DNA of 64,000 nucleotides from Clostridia bacterium (GCA_017453305.1 JAFTKJ010000020.1:16033-80032), one strand, 5' to 3'. Positions 43,806 through 52,794 are shown, counted from the first letter of the stretch. A program made the numbers and translations. Notes: a model not told the origin generated them from the letters alone.

Positions 43806-44507
43806 ATGAGAATACTTGCAATCGGGGCGCACCCCGACGATATTGAAATTGCTTGCTCAGGTACGCTTGCCAAATGCGTCAAGCGTGGGGACACGGTCAT
43901 TGTTTGCCACGCATCCTCGGGTAACCTCGGACACGTGATCATTCCGCCCGATGAATTGACGAAGATCAGAGCAGAGGAGGCAAGACGCGCGGGCGCGATG
44001 GCGGGGATTGAGGTCATCTGGGGCGGCTTTGACGACTTGGAGATTTTTGATGACCGCGAGGCGCGGGACAAAATCGTTAATGTAATCAAATATGCCAACC
44101 CCGACGTCATCATAACGCACGATCCCAATGACTATATGCCCGACCACACCACCGTTTCCAAGCTGGTGTTTGATGCGGCGTTCACTGCGACACTCCCGAA
44201 CTACGGCGACCGCAGCGTGCCGCCCGCCAAGCTGGTGCCGATCTATTATATGGACACGCTGGCAGGTGTCAACTTTAACCCCACTGAGTACGTGGACGTA
44301 ACGGACGAGATCGAATTGAAGCTTCGTATGCTGGAATGTCACGAGAGCCAGGTCGTGTGGATGCGCGATCACGACGGCATCGACTTTCCCGATATGGTGC
44401 GCACCTGCTCGCGCTATCGCGGATATCAATGCGGCGCGGAATACGCAGAGGGCTTCCGCCAATGTCAGGTGTATCTGAAGGGCACGACCAAGAGGTTGTT
44501 GCCTTGA
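43806..44507 (+). CDS. PIG-L/LmbE-family N-acetyl-sugar deacetylase
   Basis: 233 residues from the ATG at 43806, 11 bases after AAAGGAG. The zinc motif [11 protein letters not shown] at the N-terminus and the C-terminal [17 protein letters not shown], which supplies the third ligand, define the family. Members remove acetyl groups from GlcNAc-containing compounds. It sits 20 bases before a NagB-like gene, so deacetylation followed by deamination or isomerisation of an amino sugar is the likely sequence of events. Confidence 0.87.
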   Translation: MRILAIGAHPDDIEIACSGTLAKCVKRGDTVIVCHASSGNLGHVIIPPDELTKIRAEEARRAGAMAGIEVIWGGFDDLEIFDDREARDKIVNVIKYANPDVIITHDPNDYMPDHTTVSKLVFDAAFTATLPNYGDRSVPPAKLVPIYYMDTLAGVNFNPTEYVDVTDEIELKLRMLECHESQVVWMRDHDGIDFPDMVRTCSRYRGYQCGAEYAEGFRQCQVYLKGTTKRLLP

Positions 44508-44527
44508 ATAGGAAAGGAGTAAACAAT

Positions 44528-45475
44528 ATGAATTTCAATTCTACCGTAAAAGGCTCGGCGCTGGAGGGCTTCTATCCTGCAGGCTGGGATTTTGATAAGA
44601 TCGATGCCTGCATCGATTCTCCCGAGAAAATCACCGACCGTCAGGACTTCTGGAATCCCGCGTTCACCCCTGTTCCATGCTCGACGCTTGGCGCATTTGA
44701 AACCTATATGGGACACGAGATCGCGATGCAGATCCGTCTGTCGCGCGAGAGAGGCGAGAAGATCGCATTTATCTTGCCCGTGGGTCCCATGGGAATGTAT
44801 CAATGGGTGGTCTATTTTCTTAAGGAATGGCAGATTTCCTGCGACCACGTTTATACCTTTAATATGGACGAGTGGGCAGATGCCGACGGTAACACCTTAG
44901 CTCCCGATAATACAGGCGCATTCCAATATGCGATGGAACAGGCGCTGTTCGATCCGTTGGGGAGCTTGACCGTCCCGCCCTCACAGCGCAACTTCGCAAC
45001 CAAGGAGAATTTGCCTACCTATCCCGAAAAGATCGCCGCGCTCAAGGCAGAGGGTGCAAAGCTCGTGTTGGTGTACGGTATCGGCAGAATGTGCCACATC
45101 GCCTTCTGGGAGCCGACCTTTGCCGCTGATTACGCAAGCGAGAAGGAGTGGGAATCGGCACCTTATCGCATTGGCGCAAAGATCCACCCCCTGACCGTCG
45201 AGCAGAACGCGCTGACCAGCTTCAAGTCGCGCACTACGCTGGTTCCTTGTCGCGCGAACACCATTGGTCCCGGGCTCTTTTTGCAGGCGGACTATGCCAT
45301 TGGCGGCGCTGACGGCGTGCTGGGGCGCGGGATGCAGTGGCAGGGAATGTCTCTTTGGATGACCCTGCGCTACGGAAAAACGCCGTGGATCACCTCTTCT
45401 TACATTCCCACGCTCCCGGGTAAGCTCTTCTTCTTGACCGAGCTGGCAGGTCCGTTGGTTGCGGATTGTAACTGA
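44528..45475 (+). CDS. Glucosamine-6-phosphate deaminase/isomerase-like protein with altered active site
   Basis: 315 residues, ATG after AAAGGAG. The NagB/6-phosphogluconolactonase fold shows in [29 protein letters not shown] (counterpart of NagB Asp72) and [13 protein letters not shown]. The last motif matches NagB's GxGNDGHIAFNEP but lacks the catalytic aspartate: N-D-G becomes R-M-C, while the ring-opening histidine and the glutamate remain. Activity may therefore be isomerase-like or on a different sugar phosphate. It is longer than NagB (about 260 residues). Confidence 0.75.
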   Translation: MNFNSTVKGSALEGFYPAGWDFDKIDACIDSPEKITDRQDFWNPAFTPVPCSTLGAFETYMGHEIAMQIRLSRERGEKIAFILPVGPMGMYQWVVYFLKEWQISCDHVYTFNMDEWADADGNTLAPDNTGAFQYAMEQALFDPLGSLTVPPSQRNFATKENLPTYPEKIAALKAEGAKLVLVYGIGRMCHIAFWEPTFAADYASEKEWESAPYRIGAKIHPLTVEQNALTSFKSRTTLVPCRANTIGPGLFLQADYAIGGADGVLGRGMQWQGMSLWMTLRYGKTPWITSSYIPTLPGKLFFLTELAGPLVADCN

Positions 45476-45478
45476 CGT

Positions 45479-45909
45479 ATGATTTCTGTTTTTTATGTGG
45501 ATGCACACAACACCGTGGTGTTTGCTGCGCAGGAGCTGCGGCGATATCTTCGGATGATGATGCCAAAGGCGGGTGAAATTCCCGTTTCGTACGCCCCGAC
45601 GGCAAAGAGTGGCATTCGTGTCGGCTTGATGTCATCGTTTGGCTTGGAGGCATCCGACGTTGCCGACGGAGAGCTTGACGAGATACTTTACGCAAGTGTT
45701 GCGGACGGCAACGGAGTGATCTCGGGAAACAATCCGCGTGCAGTTCTGCTTTCCGAACACGGAAAAAAGAAGAGCTTCGCTTTGAAGCTGCCGCGGCGAT
45801 TGAGATCGCAAAAAACGTTTTGTGGAGCGTGCTTGCCGGACTGAAATACCTTTGCACTTTGAAATGCGAACGGTATCGTTGGCTGCCATGCGGCTTTCGG
45901 ATGATATAA
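45479..45909 (+). pseudogene. Remnant of a glycoside-hydrolase N-terminal domain
   Basis: The reading frame starts three bases after the NagB-like stop. Its first 85 codons read as a coherent GH20b/GH67-type N-terminal domain (AAQELRRYLRMMMPKAG, GIRVGLMSSFGLEAS, GNGVISGNNPRAVLLS). After this the frame degenerates and stops at 45844. A shifted frame (KKEELRFEAAAAIEIAKNVL) runs to a stop at 45907-45909 and could be the gene's old C-terminus, implying an internal deletion with frameshift. Confidence 0.6.
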
Positions 45910-45963
45910 AAACATCGGACACATCACCGTGCAAAAACACGGAAATGATGTGCCCGATTTTTT
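45908..45963. terminator. Terminator, GGACACATCA family
   Basis: TCGGACACATCA/TGATGTGCCCGA outer stem and CGTG/CACG inner stem; serves the operon from 43806 and the facing AraC gene. Confidence 0.82.
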
Positions 45964-46020
45964 ATGTTTGTTTTTTTGCGAAGGGATTGCTGTAGTGATC
46001 AGTCGTTCCATGAGGAAGCG

Positions 46021-46794
46021 TCAGTATTTCCCGGGGGATACGCCCGTATAAGCTTTAAACACGTGACTGAAATAGTACACATTTTGAAATCCGCAAGCGG
46101 TGGCAATCTCCTCAAGTCGAAACAGATTGCTGGAAAGCATCTCCTTAGCGTGCTCGATGCGCGTGTGGTTGAGGTAATGAATGGGGGACTCGCCGTAGAC
46201 CTTGCGAAAGAGGGCGCGCAAATGAGATGGAGAGCAGCATGCCGCATTGGCAATCTCCCGAACGCCGACGTTTTGATCGAAGTTCTCTTCAATAAAGAAT
46301 TTTGCGCGTGCTACGGGATCGTCACGACACAGCAGCGTGCGCGTGTAATGCTCGTTGATGATGTGGCACAAAATTTGCTGTACCAGGGCACGTAATAGAG
46401 TCTCGCCGCAAACGGAGGTCGTGCCATGTGTTTCGGCAGCTCTTTCAAAAGCGTCGCGGTAACGGCGGCGATGCTCGGAGGTAAAAATATGACAGTTGGG
46501 GAGAACGGTATCGGCAAAGTCCTTCTCCTCGGTCAGGTAAGAGATGACGATGTACTCGGTTGGGGAATCTCCAATCGCCTCCAGGAGGTACACGTCACCA
46601 AACCTTTGTAAAATGATATCACCCTCGCCTGCCACCTCGGTTTTGCCGTTTTGAAAGCTGATTTGAAGCTTGCCCGACATGACCAAGGTCAGCCCGTGCG
46701 CGCTTCTGCCCGACATTTGAATTGCTTTTCCGGGGGCGTAGATGCGGCGGTAGGCAAACGGAACGGACCTGACGCGAAAATCGAATGCATCCAT
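46021..46794 (-). CDS. AraC-family regulator
   Basis: 257 residues from the ATG at 46794 after GGAGG; the first 20 codons of the longer frame overlap the promoter. The N-terminal cupin is degenerate (GLTLVMSGKLQISFQNGK, ILQRFGDVYLLE). The C-terminal part has REIANAACCSPSHLRALFRKVYGESPIHYLNH and LEEIATACGFQNVYYFSHVFKAYTGVSPGKY. It is divergent from the operon starting at 47029, its likely target. Confidence 0.87.
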   Translation of the reverse strand: MDAFDFRVRSVPFAYRRIYAPGKAIQMSGRSAHGLTLVMSGKLQISFQNGKTEVAGEGDIILQRFGDVYLLEAIGDSPTEYIVISYLTEEKDFADTVLPNCHIFTSEHRRRYRDAFERAAETHGTTSVCGETLLRALVQQILCHIINEHYTRTLLCRDDPVARAKFFIEENFDQNVGVREIANAACCSPSHLRALFRKVYGESPIHYLNHTRIEHAKEMLSSNLFRLEEIATACGFQNVYYFSHVFKAYTGVSPGKY

Positions 46795-46825
46795 ATTGGT
46801 TCCTCCAAAATCGAAATCTATAATC

Positions 46826-46854
46826 AGTATAGCAGAAAACGCGCGTAAAATCAA
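46826..46854 (-). promoter_or_regulatory. SigA-type promoter of the AraC gene at 46021
   Basis: TTGATT, 17-base spacer, TATACT. Confidence 0.75.
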
Positions 46855-46974
46855 TGCTAACGTCGAATTTTATAAAAAATAAAGTGAAATATACATTGAA
46901 AGCCGTGCATTTGGCTGTTATAATATAGGTAAGGTGGGAAGATGTGATGATTTTGTAAAACGATAGGAAAACAT

Positions 46975-47002
46975 ATTGAAAAAATCTTGTTTTGCGCTAT
47001 CA
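46975..47002 (+). promoter_or_regulatory. Probable promoter of the Fe-S protein operon
   Basis: TTGAAA, 16-base spacer, TATCAT. Weaker than average. Confidence 0.55.
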
Positions 47003-47028
47003 TAAATACAGATAGAAGGAGAACTGTT

Positions 47029-48048
47029 ATGACGAAAGAAGAATTAAAGGCGCTGGCGAAAAGCCTTGGTGCTGACCTTGTTGGAATTGCATCGATGGAT
47101 CGCTTCGAGGGCGCGCCCAAAGAAATGGATCCCCGTTATATTATGCCGGAGGCGAAGAGCATGATCGTTATGTGCTTCCGCGTGATGCGCGGCTCCTTGC
47201 GCGGTATTGAGGAGGGAACCTTCTTCAGCAACTATTCCGCAATGGGCTACGGCGGCTTGACCTACAACTATATCCCCATGACGGTAATCAACCTTTGTAA
47301 GCACATCGAGGACGAGGGCTATGAGGCAATCCCGATCGGTCACCAGAGTGATTGGCGCGGTATTGATAATCAAGGAGTTCAAAAGAAGAACTTCAGCGTT
47401 CCCGTGCGCGAGGGGCTTCCTGCCCCCGATATTATGATCCACCTGCGCATCGCGGCATATCTTGCGGGGCTTGGCGAGATCGGATACAGTAAAATGTTCC
47501 TCACGCCCGAGTTCGGTCCCCGTCAGCGGATTGGTGTTGTTTTGACCGAGATGGAGCTTGAGCCGGATCCTATCTATGACGGCCCCAAGCTTTGTAACAA
47601 GTGCATGGCATGCGTGCGCGCCTGCCCCGGCAACTGTATCAGCGATACAAAGACGGTTAAGGTCACACTTGCGGGACACGAGGTGGAGTGGGGCGAAATC
47701 GACACACTGAAGTGCAACGATACCTTCAACGGCGGTACGCGCGTTGAGCACGGCGAGGGTGGCGACTACGTTGCAGGACGTGACGATATTACGCGCGGCT
47801 CGCACACGCCTTTCTATCATAAACCCAAAACCGTATATCAAAGCGGTCAGGCTGTTTGCGGTGCACGCGGCTGTACGCGTGCGTGCATGATGAGTCTGGA
47901 GGCAAGAGGTGTGCTTAAGAACAAGTTCAAAGAGCCCTTCCGCCGCCGTCGCCCGTGGCAGGTGGATTGGAGCGAGGACGGAAACGTGAAGTTTAACGAT
48001 CCCACCAAGCCCTACAACGATGAAATGTATGAGCGTGAACCCGATTAA
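47029..48048 (+). CDS. QueG-like 4Fe-4S protein
   Basis: 339 residues, ATG after AAGGAG. The N-terminal half resembles the cobamide-binding part of epoxyqueuosine reductase and reductive dehalogenases (LGADLVGIASMDRFEG, AKSMIVMCFRV). A ferredoxin motif CNKCMACVRACPGNCI follows at about residue 190, then a second cysteine cluster CGARGCTRACMM. Queuosine synthesis is unlikely, since the gene sits in a sugar-type operon and only one complete 4Fe-4S motif is present. It probably passes electrons in a reductive step together with the next gene. Confidence 0.7.
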   Translation: MTKEELKALAKSLGADLVGIASMDRFEGAPKEMDPRYIMPEAKSMIVMCFRVMRGSLRGIEEGTFFSNYSAMGYGGLTYNYIPMTVINLCKHIEDEGYEAIPIGHQSDWRGIDNQGVQKKNFSVPVREGLPAPDIMIHLRIAAYLAGLGEIGYSKMFLTPEFGPRQRIGVVLTEMELEPDPIYDGPKLCNKCMACVRACPGNCISDTKTVKVTLAGHEVEWGEIDTLKCNDTFNGGTRVEHGEGGDYVAGRDDITRGSHTPFYHKPKTVYQSGQAVCGARGCTRACMMSLEARGVLKNKFKEPFRRRRPWQVDWSEDGNVKFNDPTKPYNDEMYEREPD

Positions 48049-49099
48049 CAGACGATCCCCAACGCATGAAATTCCTCTGTGCGTGGGGTATAGTGTAACG
48101 TGTGAGGGACAGTTTTCTTTTTCCGAAATTGTCGCGCGCAACAAGGAATGCATCCGGGAGGTCTATTTTCCGTGGGTTGGAATGGCGAGCGGCAGAAGTC
48201 CATTTGGCATCGAGAGCGGCTACGTTGATTATACGGCAGGGGCGCGTCTTGAAAGCGAACTTCACGAGATTGCCGATATGGGCATTGGATTGGATCTGCT
48301 CTTCAATGCCAACTGTAATGGCGGAGATGCCTTTAGCCATGCACATGAAAGAGAGGTCTGCTCCGTATTGGAGCATCTTTATGAGATCGGTTGCGCACCG
48401 CAGACGGTGACCACCGCCTCTCCCGTAACGGCACAGATCGTCAAGCATTTTGATTCCAATATTGACGTGCGCGCATCGGTCAATATGCGCATTGGTACCA
48501 TTAAAGGAATTCAGTACGTGGAGCATCTGTTTGATTCTTTTTGTGTTCAAAGAGACATCAATCGCGACCTTGAAGCGCTTTCTCGTGTGTCAGAGTATTT
48601 GCACACCATCGGGAAAAAGGTGATTCTTCTTGCCAACAGTGGTTGTCTTCGTCATTGCTCCATGCAAACCTTCCATGACAATGCCGTGGCGCATGAGCGT
48701 GAAATTTTTTCCAAAGATAACCTTATGTGGGCCGGCGAGAGTGGTTGCCGTGCATATCTTTCGAAGGAGAAAAACCGCGTTGCTTTTTTACAAAACACGT
48801 GGGTGCGCCCCGAGGATCTTCACCATTATGCGGGGCTGATCGATGGTGTAAAGCTTGCGACTCGCATGCATGCTTTGCCGACAATGGTGATTGATGCTTA
48901 CGCAAAGGGGATCTATCACGGCAATCTTGCGGATCTTTGTGAGCCGGGACACGGACCGACCTTTGCACCTTTTATAATCGATAATGATCGTTTTCCTGCG
49001 GATTGGTTTGAAAGGACTTCCTTGTGCGATAAAAATTGTGAAAATTGTTCGTATTGTAAGAACGTTTTGGAACAAGTTCTTGTGAACACCGAACGTTAA
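48020..49099 (+). CDS. U32-like protein with two cysteine clusters, possible Fe-S enzyme
   Basis: 359 residues if it starts at ATG 48020, overlapping the upstream gene by 29 bases; ATG 48029 is equally possible and no clear ribosome site is seen. The sequence reads as a TIM-barrel of the peptidase U32/UbiU type (LEHLYEIGCAPQTVTTASP, DVRASVNMRIGTIKGIQYVE, KKVILLANSGCLRHCSMQ). GCLRHC and the C-terminal CDKNCENCSYC could hold an iron-sulphur cluster, as in oxygen-independent hydroxylases of that family. It is encoded between a QueG-like protein and a GH20-like protein, which is an unusual set. Confidence 0.6.
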   Translation: MKCMSVNPINRRSPTHEIPLCVGYSVTCEGQFSFSEIVARNKECIREVYFPWVGMASGRSPFGIESGYVDYTAGARLESELHEIADMGIGLDLLFNANCNGGDAFSHAHEREVCSVLEHLYEIGCAPQTVTTASPVTAQIVKHFDSNIDVRASVNMRIGTIKGIQYVEHLFDSFCVQRDINRDLEALSRVSEYLHTIGKKVILLANSGCLRHCSMQTFHDNAVAHEREIFSKDNLMWAGESGCRAYLSKEKNRVAFLQNTWVRPEDLHHYAGLIDGVKLATRMHALPTMVIDAYAKGIYHGNLADLCEPGHGPTFAPFIIDNDRFPADWFERTSLCDKNCENCSYCKNVLEQVLVNTER

Positions 49100-49116
49100 A
49101 TCAAAAGGAGACTGTT

Positions 49117-50091
49117 ATGAAAAATCAGAAGATCTGGAGTTTTTTGGTCCATTTAAGTGGACATATGTGGGACGATGAAAACACACCGCCGCGTAGCTGG
49201 TATTCCGCACCGCGGTACACGGAAAGCAATAACGTAAGTGTAAAGGCATGGGATGATATCGTCCAATTTCTTGCTGAGTGTCGGTATAATATGTTGATTG
49301 TAGACGTTGGCGATGCGATCAAATACGAGTCCCGTCCCGAAATTTCCGCTCCCGATGCATGGGACAAGAGTTTTTTAAAAAAGAAGCTGGACGAAGCAAG
49401 AGCGCTTGGACTTGAGGTGATTCCCAAACTCAATTTCTCCTGCACGCACCATACGTGGCTCAAAAAGTATCGCCGCATGGTAGGAACGCCCGAGTATTAT
49501 GCTGCTTGCGCGGACGTGATTCGCGAGGTATGTGAGGCATTCGGTTATCCGCGATTCATCCATCTCGGCATGGACGAGGAGCAACAGGTCAAGGCTCCCG
49601 TTATTACGCGCGAGGCTTATATCATGCGCGGAGATGTTCTTTGGTGGCACGATATGAATTTCTACTTTAAGGAAGCCGAAAAGCACGGCGCGCAGCCCTG
49701 GGTATGGTCGGATTATTACTGGCGCAACTCTGAGTCCTTTATTAAGAACATGTCGAAATCTGCGATCCAGTCCAATTGGTTCTATCAGAAGTTCAAGACC
49801 TACCCCGAGGGGGATCTTGCCAATAAGCGTATCGCCACCTATGAGGAATTGGATGCACACGGATTTTTGCAGGTTCCCACCATGTCACATTGCCGCGGCT
49901 TTGACGGAGGTCATGAAAATCCCCTGGATACCATGATGCATGCGAAGAAGACGATGCGGGACGAGAACGTGCTTGGCTTTATGATGGCACCCTGGGGCGG
50001 TCTTACCGACGACGGTGTTTACTATAACAAGGATGGTGCAATCCGTTTGCTTCGCGCCCGTGAAAGGGTATACCCGGAAACGCTGGATTGA
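49117..50091 (+). CDS. GH20-like TIM-barrel protein
   Basis: 324 residues, ATG after AAAGGAG. It has barrel strands typical of GH20 without the N-terminal GH20b domain: YNMLIVDVGDAIKYESRPE, LGLEVIPKLNFSCTHHTWL, YPRFIHLGMDEEQQV with the D-E pair, and GAQPWVWSDYYWR. LGFMMAPWGGLTDDGVYY marks the last strand. It is much shorter than the GH20 enzyme at 40 kb. It ends the operon with the two Fe-S-type proteins. A hexosaminidase-like role is plausible but unproved. Confidence 0.68.
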   Translation: MKNQKIWSFLVHLSGHMWDDENTPPRSWYSAPRYTESNNVSVKAWDDIVQFLAECRYNMLIVDVGDAIKYESRPEISAPDAWDKSFLKKKLDEARALGLEVIPKLNFSCTHHTWLKKYRRMVGTPEYYAACADVIREVCEAFGYPRFIHLGMDEEQQVKAPVITREAYIMRGDVLWWHDMNFYFKEAEKHGAQPWVWSDYYWRNSESFIKNMSKSAIQSNWFYQKFKTYPEGDLANKRIATYEELDAHGFLQVPTMSHCRGFDGGHENPLDTMMHAKKTMRDENVLGFMMAPWGGLTDDGVYYNKDGAIRLLRARERVYPETLD

Positions 50092-50204
50092 CCAACAGGA
50101 GTGATTTGTGACCGCTCAATTGCATTGGAAAAAGCCAAATAATTTTGCGGTGTTCTTTTCATTTGGACGCTAAAAACGGCTGAATGGATTGTGAAATCGA
50201 AGAG

Positions 50205-50260
50205 AAAAATATCGGACACATCACATGGAGAAATCTCCAAAATGATGTGTCCAACTTTTT
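50205..50260. terminator. Terminator, GGACACATCA family
   Basis: GGACACATCA/TGATGTGTCC outer stem, GGAG/CTCC inner stem, AAAAAT before and CTTTTT after. It lies between converging genes. Confidence 0.85.
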
Positions 50261-50362
50261 ATTGTTCAATTTTGTGCGAAAGGCGTTTTACAAAGCTTTC
50301 ATAAAGCCCTGCAAATTTCAAAAAGCCTTACGCCGCAAGGATTATTTGCTTGCCTCTTCGAT
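50253..50362. repeat. 3' UTR/gene-tail module, copy A
   Basis: On the minus strand: codons for IEEASK, stop, CCTTGCGGCGTAAGGC, CTTTATGAAAGCTTTGTAAAA, then the terminator above. The same order is found at 54200 (B) and 63588 (D); the codon part is also at 54842 (C). Here the codons are the true C-terminus of the 717-residue protein. Confidence 0.75.
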
Positions 50363-52495
50363 AACGACTGCATTACGGAACGCCTCTTCAAGTGTTGCTT
50401 TATTCTTCAACGTTGAAGCATATCTGCGGTGTGATGCCGGTAATACTGTGCACCCATTACTTTCAAGAACGACCGTGCGCTTTCCGTCAATTTCTTCCTC
50501 ACAAACAAGCTCCGTTATAGGAACAGAAAAATTCTTTTCTTCTCCTTGATACCAATATACTGCATAATTCCTGTCTCGACGTGTAAACGTAAAGGCGTAA
50601 AGTCCCTCCGGCGTTCCTTCTATTTGATCGTACGGAAGAAGCTCATACTCGCCATCCCCGTTTATGAGCAATATATGCTCTTGCCCGCAGCGCATCATTT
50701 CCTTTTGCTTCTCGGTAAGCCAGCCTCTTGCGCGGACATCCTCCCAGCGCCGCAGAACTTCAAAATTGTCATCGGTTCGAGGATTTTTTTTGAAGTTATT
50801 AAGCTTTGCCATCATCGTGGCAGGGCAATCCCAAGCGGCGGCTCTGCTCATTCCGTACTCATATATATCGGGACGTGTATCCTCAAAATAATCCCACCAG
50901 CCGAAATTCAAGCGGGTAAAGTTGCGTTGCATCAGCGGAGCCTCGTGTACGGGATGCGCATCTATCATGCTCTTGAATATGTCGGTCTTAAATACGTCAA
51001 ACGCGTTTGCACCGCTGAGTATATGCCAACTGAAATGTGTTTTTGCCGCGCCCTCACAGAAAATCGGTGCTTTGTCAAACGCTTTATAGACTCGGTATTG
51101 AGCGTTTGCAATGTGGAAGGCAAACGGCGCGTTGGTCCCCTCGCTTCCGTCAAAATAAGCAAATGCAAATCCTGCATTGTATATGCGGGCAAGCTTTTGG
51201 GCTATCTCGTCTTGAAGATCGCTGTTCTGATCGAGATAAGCACATTCAAAGCCGAACTCACTTATCTCCGGAATGCCGCCTATTTCTCCTGCCTTGTGCT
51301 CAGTAACCGTAGTGTGAAACGCACCGCGCTTGCATCCGATAAATTTATACGGCGCAGAATCGGTATATCCTTCATAAGTGATCATCTCCCCCCCGAACTG
51401 TAAGACTCGCGTGTGAGCATAGGTTTTAGGACAGTTGATGGGATTTTGCACGATATATATTTCGGTATCCTCAGTTCCGATAGGTGCCGCAAGCGTCAGA
51501 TGGCGTTTGAGTAGTAGGCGATGATCCGCAACAGGCGTTACATAACGGCTTTTAAGCCCTATATAAGTATGCAAAAAATGAAATCCCGGCGTTATTCCGG
51601 CAGCCTTGATCTTGTCTAACATCAGCCTGAGATTTTCAATTTTTCCATTATATTCATCGCGCAGATCGTAATCCCCCAGAAGACCGCCGAATCCATCGGT
51701 TTTCAACAGTGCCGTGTAATAGATAAGCATCATGCGGAATCCTGCGCGTTTCGCATTTGCAATATGCTCGTCAACGTTTTCGGGTGTTATATCTTCAGTC
51801 CAATATATCGATGCGTTGATCTTATCTGTATTGTTGCGACTTTCAACTCCGCGAGGAAGATCATATGCTGCTTCAACGTCTGCAATCGCAGACATGAGCT
51901 TATCCTTTTCCGAGACGATCAATGCGGCAGTGCAGCCTTGCATTAAAATGTCGCGGTGTGCATCTGCGATCAGAATTCGAGTGCCCCCGTGCTTTTTGGA
52001 ATCTATTTCCGCATGAGGAGAGGTGGAGAGCAGGCAAACCGCGCTTTGCTCGTCCCATGCTACGTTCAACCATTCACCAAAGTACGTCTTCTCTCTTATT
52101 GGTAAAGAAACAATTTTGAAGGAAAGTACGGGCGGAGTATCTGTAAGTATACCCCCATAGTGCTCAGGCGCGACTCTGAATCCCTCCAAGGTAAAAGCAA
52201 TATAGGTAGGAGCAATATTGATTTCTACCACTGCTTCGTACGGTGCTACATCAAAACCGACGATGAGTTTGCCGTTCTCCATAGATACGCGGTTTGCCAA
52301 AAATTCGGTCTCTTTGTTCAGATGAATAAGCTTGATTTCGTTATTGTACGGACGTTCTTGGGTGACCGAAAAAAACGGAATTTCGCTATCAGTAGCAAGA
52401 AGCTCCTCGTCGGTCTGCTTCAGTCGCAGACTTTTAGCAACGGCGTTCTTTCCCAAGCAAAGAGAAAAAATGTCATTCTCTATCAAAAAACTCAT
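50342..52495 (-). CDS. Uncharacterised glycoside-hydrolase-like protein
   Basis: 717 residues from the ATG at 52495, seven bases after AGGAAGG. Residues 1-240 look like a beta-supersandwich, and a TIM-barrel part follows: ASIYWTEDITPENVDEHIANA, GFRMMLIYYTALLK, AAGITPGFHFLHTY, FECAYLDQNSDL, FAFAYFDGSEGTN. The aspartates in YLDQNSD and YFDGSEG are candidate catalytic residues by position. A beta domain closes the chain. The layout recalls GH31/GH36-clan enzymes but I cannot name the family. Its last six codons belong to the duplicated tail module. Confidence 0.6.
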   Translation of the reverse strand: MSFLIENDIFSLCLGKNAVAKSLRLKQTDEELLATDSEIPFFSVTQERPYNNEIKLIHLNKETEFLANRVSMENGKLIVGFDVAPYEAVVEINIAPTYIAFTLEGFRVAPEHYGGILTDTPPVLSFKIVSLPIREKTYFGEWLNVAWDEQSAVCLLSTSPHAEIDSKKHGGTRILIADAHRDILMQGCTAALIVSEKDKLMSAIADVEAAYDLPRGVESRNNTDKINASIYWTEDITPENVDEHIANAKRAGFRMMLIYYTALLKTDGFGGLLGDYDLRDEYNGKIENLRLMLDKIKAAGITPGFHFLHTYIGLKSRYVTPVADHRLLLKRHLTLAAPIGTEDTEIYIVQNPINCPKTYAHTRVLQFGGEMITYEGYTDSAPYKFIGCKRGAFHTTVTEHKAGEIGGIPEISEFGFECAYLDQNSDLQDEIAQKLARIYNAGFAFAYFDGSEGTNAPFAFHIANAQYRVYKAFDKAPIFCEGAAKTHFSWHILSGANAFDVFKTDIFKSMIDAHPVHEAPLMQRNFTRLNFGWWDYFEDTRPDIYEYGMSRAAAWDCPATMMAKLNNFKKNPRTDDNFEVLRRWEDVRARGWLTEKQKEMMRCGQEHILLINGDGEYELLPYDQIEGTPEGLYAFTFTRRDRNYAVYWYQGEEKNFSVPITELVCEEEIDGKRTVVLESNGCTVLPASHRRYASTLKNKATLEEAFRNAVVIEEASK

Positions 52496-52528
52496 ATTCA
52501 TACCTTCCTATGTGAACTTTCAAAAAGT

Positions 52529-52557
52529 AGTATATCATAAAACCATATCTTTGTCAA
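52529..52557 (-). promoter_or_regulatory. SigA-type promoter of the 717-residue protein gene
   Basis: TTGACA, 17-base spacer, TATACT. Confidence 0.82.
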
Positions 52558-52621
52558 TACGAAAGCAGGGAGCACGAACGAGAACCCCAAAGCGTGAAGG
52601 AGATGTGTCGATTTATGGCTT

Positions 52622-52713
52622 TTTTGAAAAAACCAGTCGGCAGTATCAAGATACTTGTTGCAGCCCTCCTCAAAAGTGAGCGTTACACTCCTTGCCATTT
52701 TTAGCTTTTTCAT
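52622..52713 (-). pseudogene. N-terminal remnant of a tyrosine recombinase (integrase)
   Basis: The ATG at 52713 follows GGAGG. The first 25 residues (ARSVTLTFEEGCNKYLDTADW) match the start of the SAM-like domain of phage/transposon integrases. The frame then runs into unrelated sequence. It marks an old integration or deletion edge next to the AT-rich island. Confidence 0.5.
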
Positions 52714-52753
52714 TGTGAAATCCTCCGGTTTTGTATTTTATATTGAAAATAGT

Positions 52754-52772
52754 GATTCAATGATATTGAATC
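52754..52772. promoter_or_regulatory. Palindrome over the -35 box, candidate operator
   Basis: GATTCAAT and ATTGAATC, perfect eight-base arms around GAT, cover the -35 element of the promoter at 52766. Confidence 0.5.
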
Positions 52773-52794
52773 GTTCACTTTTTTGTGTTATAAT
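52766..52794 (+). promoter_or_regulatory. SigA-type promoter of the three-gene AT-rich island
   Basis: TTGAAT, 17-base spacer, TATAAT. Confidence 0.78.

Noticed and set aside
47029-48048. queG (queuosine synthesis)
   Set aside because: Only one complete 4Fe-4S motif is present, the C-terminal part differs and the operon context is sugar-related.
47044-48153. 369-codon open frame on the minus strand
   Set aside because: Shadow of the QueG-like gene, whose ferredoxin motif fixes the true strand.
52754-52794. Toxin-antitoxin module
   Set aside because: The palindromic operator and small genes suggested it, but no antitoxin-like DNA-binding protein is encoded and two of three products are membrane proteins.
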